Of a DNA stretch of 6,734 nt, positions 5,650 through 6,734 are shown one piece after another. Under the pieces are notes generated by a model. It did not search any database and was not told where the DNA came from. It was given only the letters and a program-made list of their open reading frames with translations. The stretch comes from Methanobacteriota archaeon (GTDB lineage: Archaea > Thermoplasmatota > Thermoplasmata > RBG-16-68-12), in NCBI GenBank assembly GCA_005878665.1, contig VBLR01000029.1, positions 1 to 6,734 on the forward strand, in the 5' to 3' direction. The first letter of the stretch is position 1. Every line of letters begins with the position of its first letter. Made by a program: the position numbers and the translations under genes.

Positions 5650-6588
5650 ATGGCGACGGTCTTGGAGCACAAGGCCCGTTTCGACGAGCTCAAACTCTCC
5701 GCGAGAGTCTTCTTCGCCAACAAGACGGCCGTCGCCGGTCTCGTGATTTTCCTCGTGTTCATGGGCGACGCGCTCATCGTCCAGATTGCACCGGGCGTCC
5801 TCGGGGTCACCTACCCGAACGACGTCATTCCCCCGCAGTTCACCCAGACGAATCCGGAGTGCGACAACATGCCGCCGGAGCCGCCGTCGCTGTCTCACCC
5901 CTTCGGTACGTTTGAGTACGGGCAACAGGGGATCGGTTGTCTCGATCTACTTCAACTCGTTATGAAAGCGATTCGAATTGACATCGCCATCGCGTTCTTC
6001 ATTGTCCTCGTGGGTGCTGCAATCGGGACGCTCCTCGGGGTCGTCTCGGGCTACGTGGGAAAGTGGCTCGATGAGGTCCTCATGCGGGTGACGGACGTCT
6101 TCTTCTCCGTGCCGTTTCTCATCCTGGCACTCGCCGTCGGCTACGTGATTGGCCGGACCTTGTTCAACATGGCCCTCGCCCTGATCATCATCTGGTGGCC
6201 CTTGTACGCCCGGTATGGTCGGAGTCTCACGCTTACAACGAAGGAGGCCACGTTCATCGAGAGCGCTCGGGCCTCCGGTTCCGGGCGCCTCAAGATCATG
6301 TTTCGCCACCTCCTCCCGAACGTCCTGCCGCCGATCCTCGTCCAGATTTCCTTGGACGTCGGGACGGTCATCCTGATCTTCTCCACATTGGCGTTCATCG
6401 GTTTCCTTCCGAGTAACGTCCTGGTGCCCGAGCTCGGGGCGATTGCGAACTTCGGACTAGACCTCGCTCCCCTCGGATTTTGGTGGACGGTCGTCGTGCC
6501 CGGCGGCGTCATCACCTTGTTCGCGCTGGCCGTGAACCTCATGGGCGACGGGCTCCGAGACGTCATCGACCCGCGGAGGCGGAGCTAG
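5650..6588 (+). CDS. dppC: Peptide ABC transporter permease, DppC/OppC type
   Basis: This is the second channel subunit of the importer. In its 312 aa, a cytoplasmic N-terminal stretch with basic residues leads to helix 1 at about 27-48, followed by a long external loop 49-105. Five further helices lie at about 110-134, 149-168, 172-188, 229-253 and 279-298. The EAA loop is at 198-229: KEATFIESARASGSGR followed by HLLPNVLPPI, which contacts the ATPase. The family motif near HPFGT (83-87) is changed: the usual GTDxxGRDxxSR becomes GTFEYG, then a short insertion, then GCLDLLQ. Cys71 and Cys97 flank this loop and could form a disulfide. ATG 5650 follows the dppB stop by 7 nt, with a purine-rich GAGAAGG just before it. 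The tight spacing means the two permeases are co-transcribed and probably translationally coupled. Confidence 0.94.
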   Translation: MATVLEHKARFDELKLSARVFFANKTAVAGLVIFLVFMGDALIVQIAPGVLGVTYPNDVIPPQFTQTNPECDNMPPEPPSLSHPFGTFEYGQQGIGCLDLLQLVMKAIRIDIAIAFFIVLVGAAIGTLLGVVSGYVGKWLDEVLMRVTDVFFSVPFLILALAVGYVIGRTLFNMALALIIIWWPLYARYGRSLTLTTKEATFIESARASGSGRLKIMFRHLLPNVLPPILVQISLDVGTVILIFSTLAFIGFLPSNVLVPELGAIANFGLDLAPLGFWWTVVVPGGVITLFALAVNLMGDGLRDVIDPRRRS

Positions 6589-6589
6589 T

Positions 6590-6734
6590 GTGTCGGATGC
6601 CCTTGCAATCCGCGACCTTCAGGTCCACTTTCACACTCGCCGGGGATTGTACAAGGCGTTGAATGGCGTCAATCTGGGCCTACGTCGGGGCGAGGTCCTC
6701 GGCATCGCCGGCGAGAGCGGGTGCGGAAAGACGA
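6590..6734 (+). CDS. dppD: Peptide ABC transporter ATP-binding protein, DppD/OppD type (5' part, cut by window edge)
   Basis: Only 48 codons are present. They encode the start of an ABC ATPase: LAIRDLQVHFHTRRGLYKAL gives the first strands, with the aromatic A-loop Tyr21. Then comes the family-typical GVNLGLRRGEVLGIAGESG and the Walker A motif GESGCGKT at 41-48, which binds ATP phosphates. The GESGCGKT version and the gene order (binding protein, DppB, DppC, ATPase) point to DppD/OppD. GTG 6590 is chosen: it is 1 nt after the dppC stop, and GGAG at 6581-6584 (with GGAGG at 6575-6579), inside the end of dppC, serves as Shine-Dalgarno. Walker B, the signature motif and the C-terminal oligopeptide/dipeptide extension lie beyond the window. 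A second ATPase gene (DppF type) would be expected next. Confidence 0.93.
   Translation, partial: MSDALAIRDLQVHFHTRRGLYKALNGVNLGLRRGEVLGIAGESGCGKT

Noticed and set aside
1..6734. CRISPR arrays, tRNA or rRNA genes, insertion sequences, toxin-antitoxin or defence genes
   Set aside because: No regularly spaced repeats, cloverleaf-like segments, terminal inverted repeats or recognisable protein motifs of these kinds were seen; the window reads as ordinary metabolic and transport genes.

Overview
The window looks archaeal and most resembles a GC-rich member of the Thermoplasmatota; this assignment is inference. Supporting signs are: TATA-like boxes about 27 nt upstream of start codons that have no Shine-Dalgarno sequence (leaderless-type promoters); a stand-alone Lrp/AsnC ligand-binding (RAM) domain protein; and a very large peptide-binding protein held by an N-terminal membrane anchor, with PKD domains and many N-glycosylation sequons. 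No 16S rRNA or other decisive marker is present.

Left part (1-803), minus strand: the 5' portion of pdxT (glutaminase subunit of PLP synthase, cut by the window edge), and upstream of it a soluble protein of unknown function (157 aa). Each has its own TATA-like box. Middle (940-1591): a small RAM-domain protein on the plus strand that converges, with only 7 nt between the stops, on a minus-strand gene for a small two-helix membrane protein of unknown function.

Right part (about 1640-6734), plus strand: an ABC peptide/nickel-type (Dpp/Opp) importer operon. Order: a promoter region with two small dyads, a TATA box and a strong Shine-Dalgarno sequence; the substrate-binding protein (925 aa); a T-rich 40-nt spacer; a DppB-type permease; a DppC-type permease 7 nt later; and, 1 nt after that, the start of a DppD-type ATPase, cut by the window edge just after its Walker A motif. 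The binding protein would catch peptides outside the cell and pass them to the DppB/DppC channel, with transport driven by the ATPase. A second ATPase (DppF-type) would be expected downstream but is not visible.

I see no RNA gene, mobile element, CRISPR array or wholly new system. The most notable points are the anchored PKD-PKD-SBP architecture, the altered external loop with two cysteines in the DppC-type permease, the dyads in front of the importer operon, and a TTTCGAG heptamer found only in the intergenic regions.
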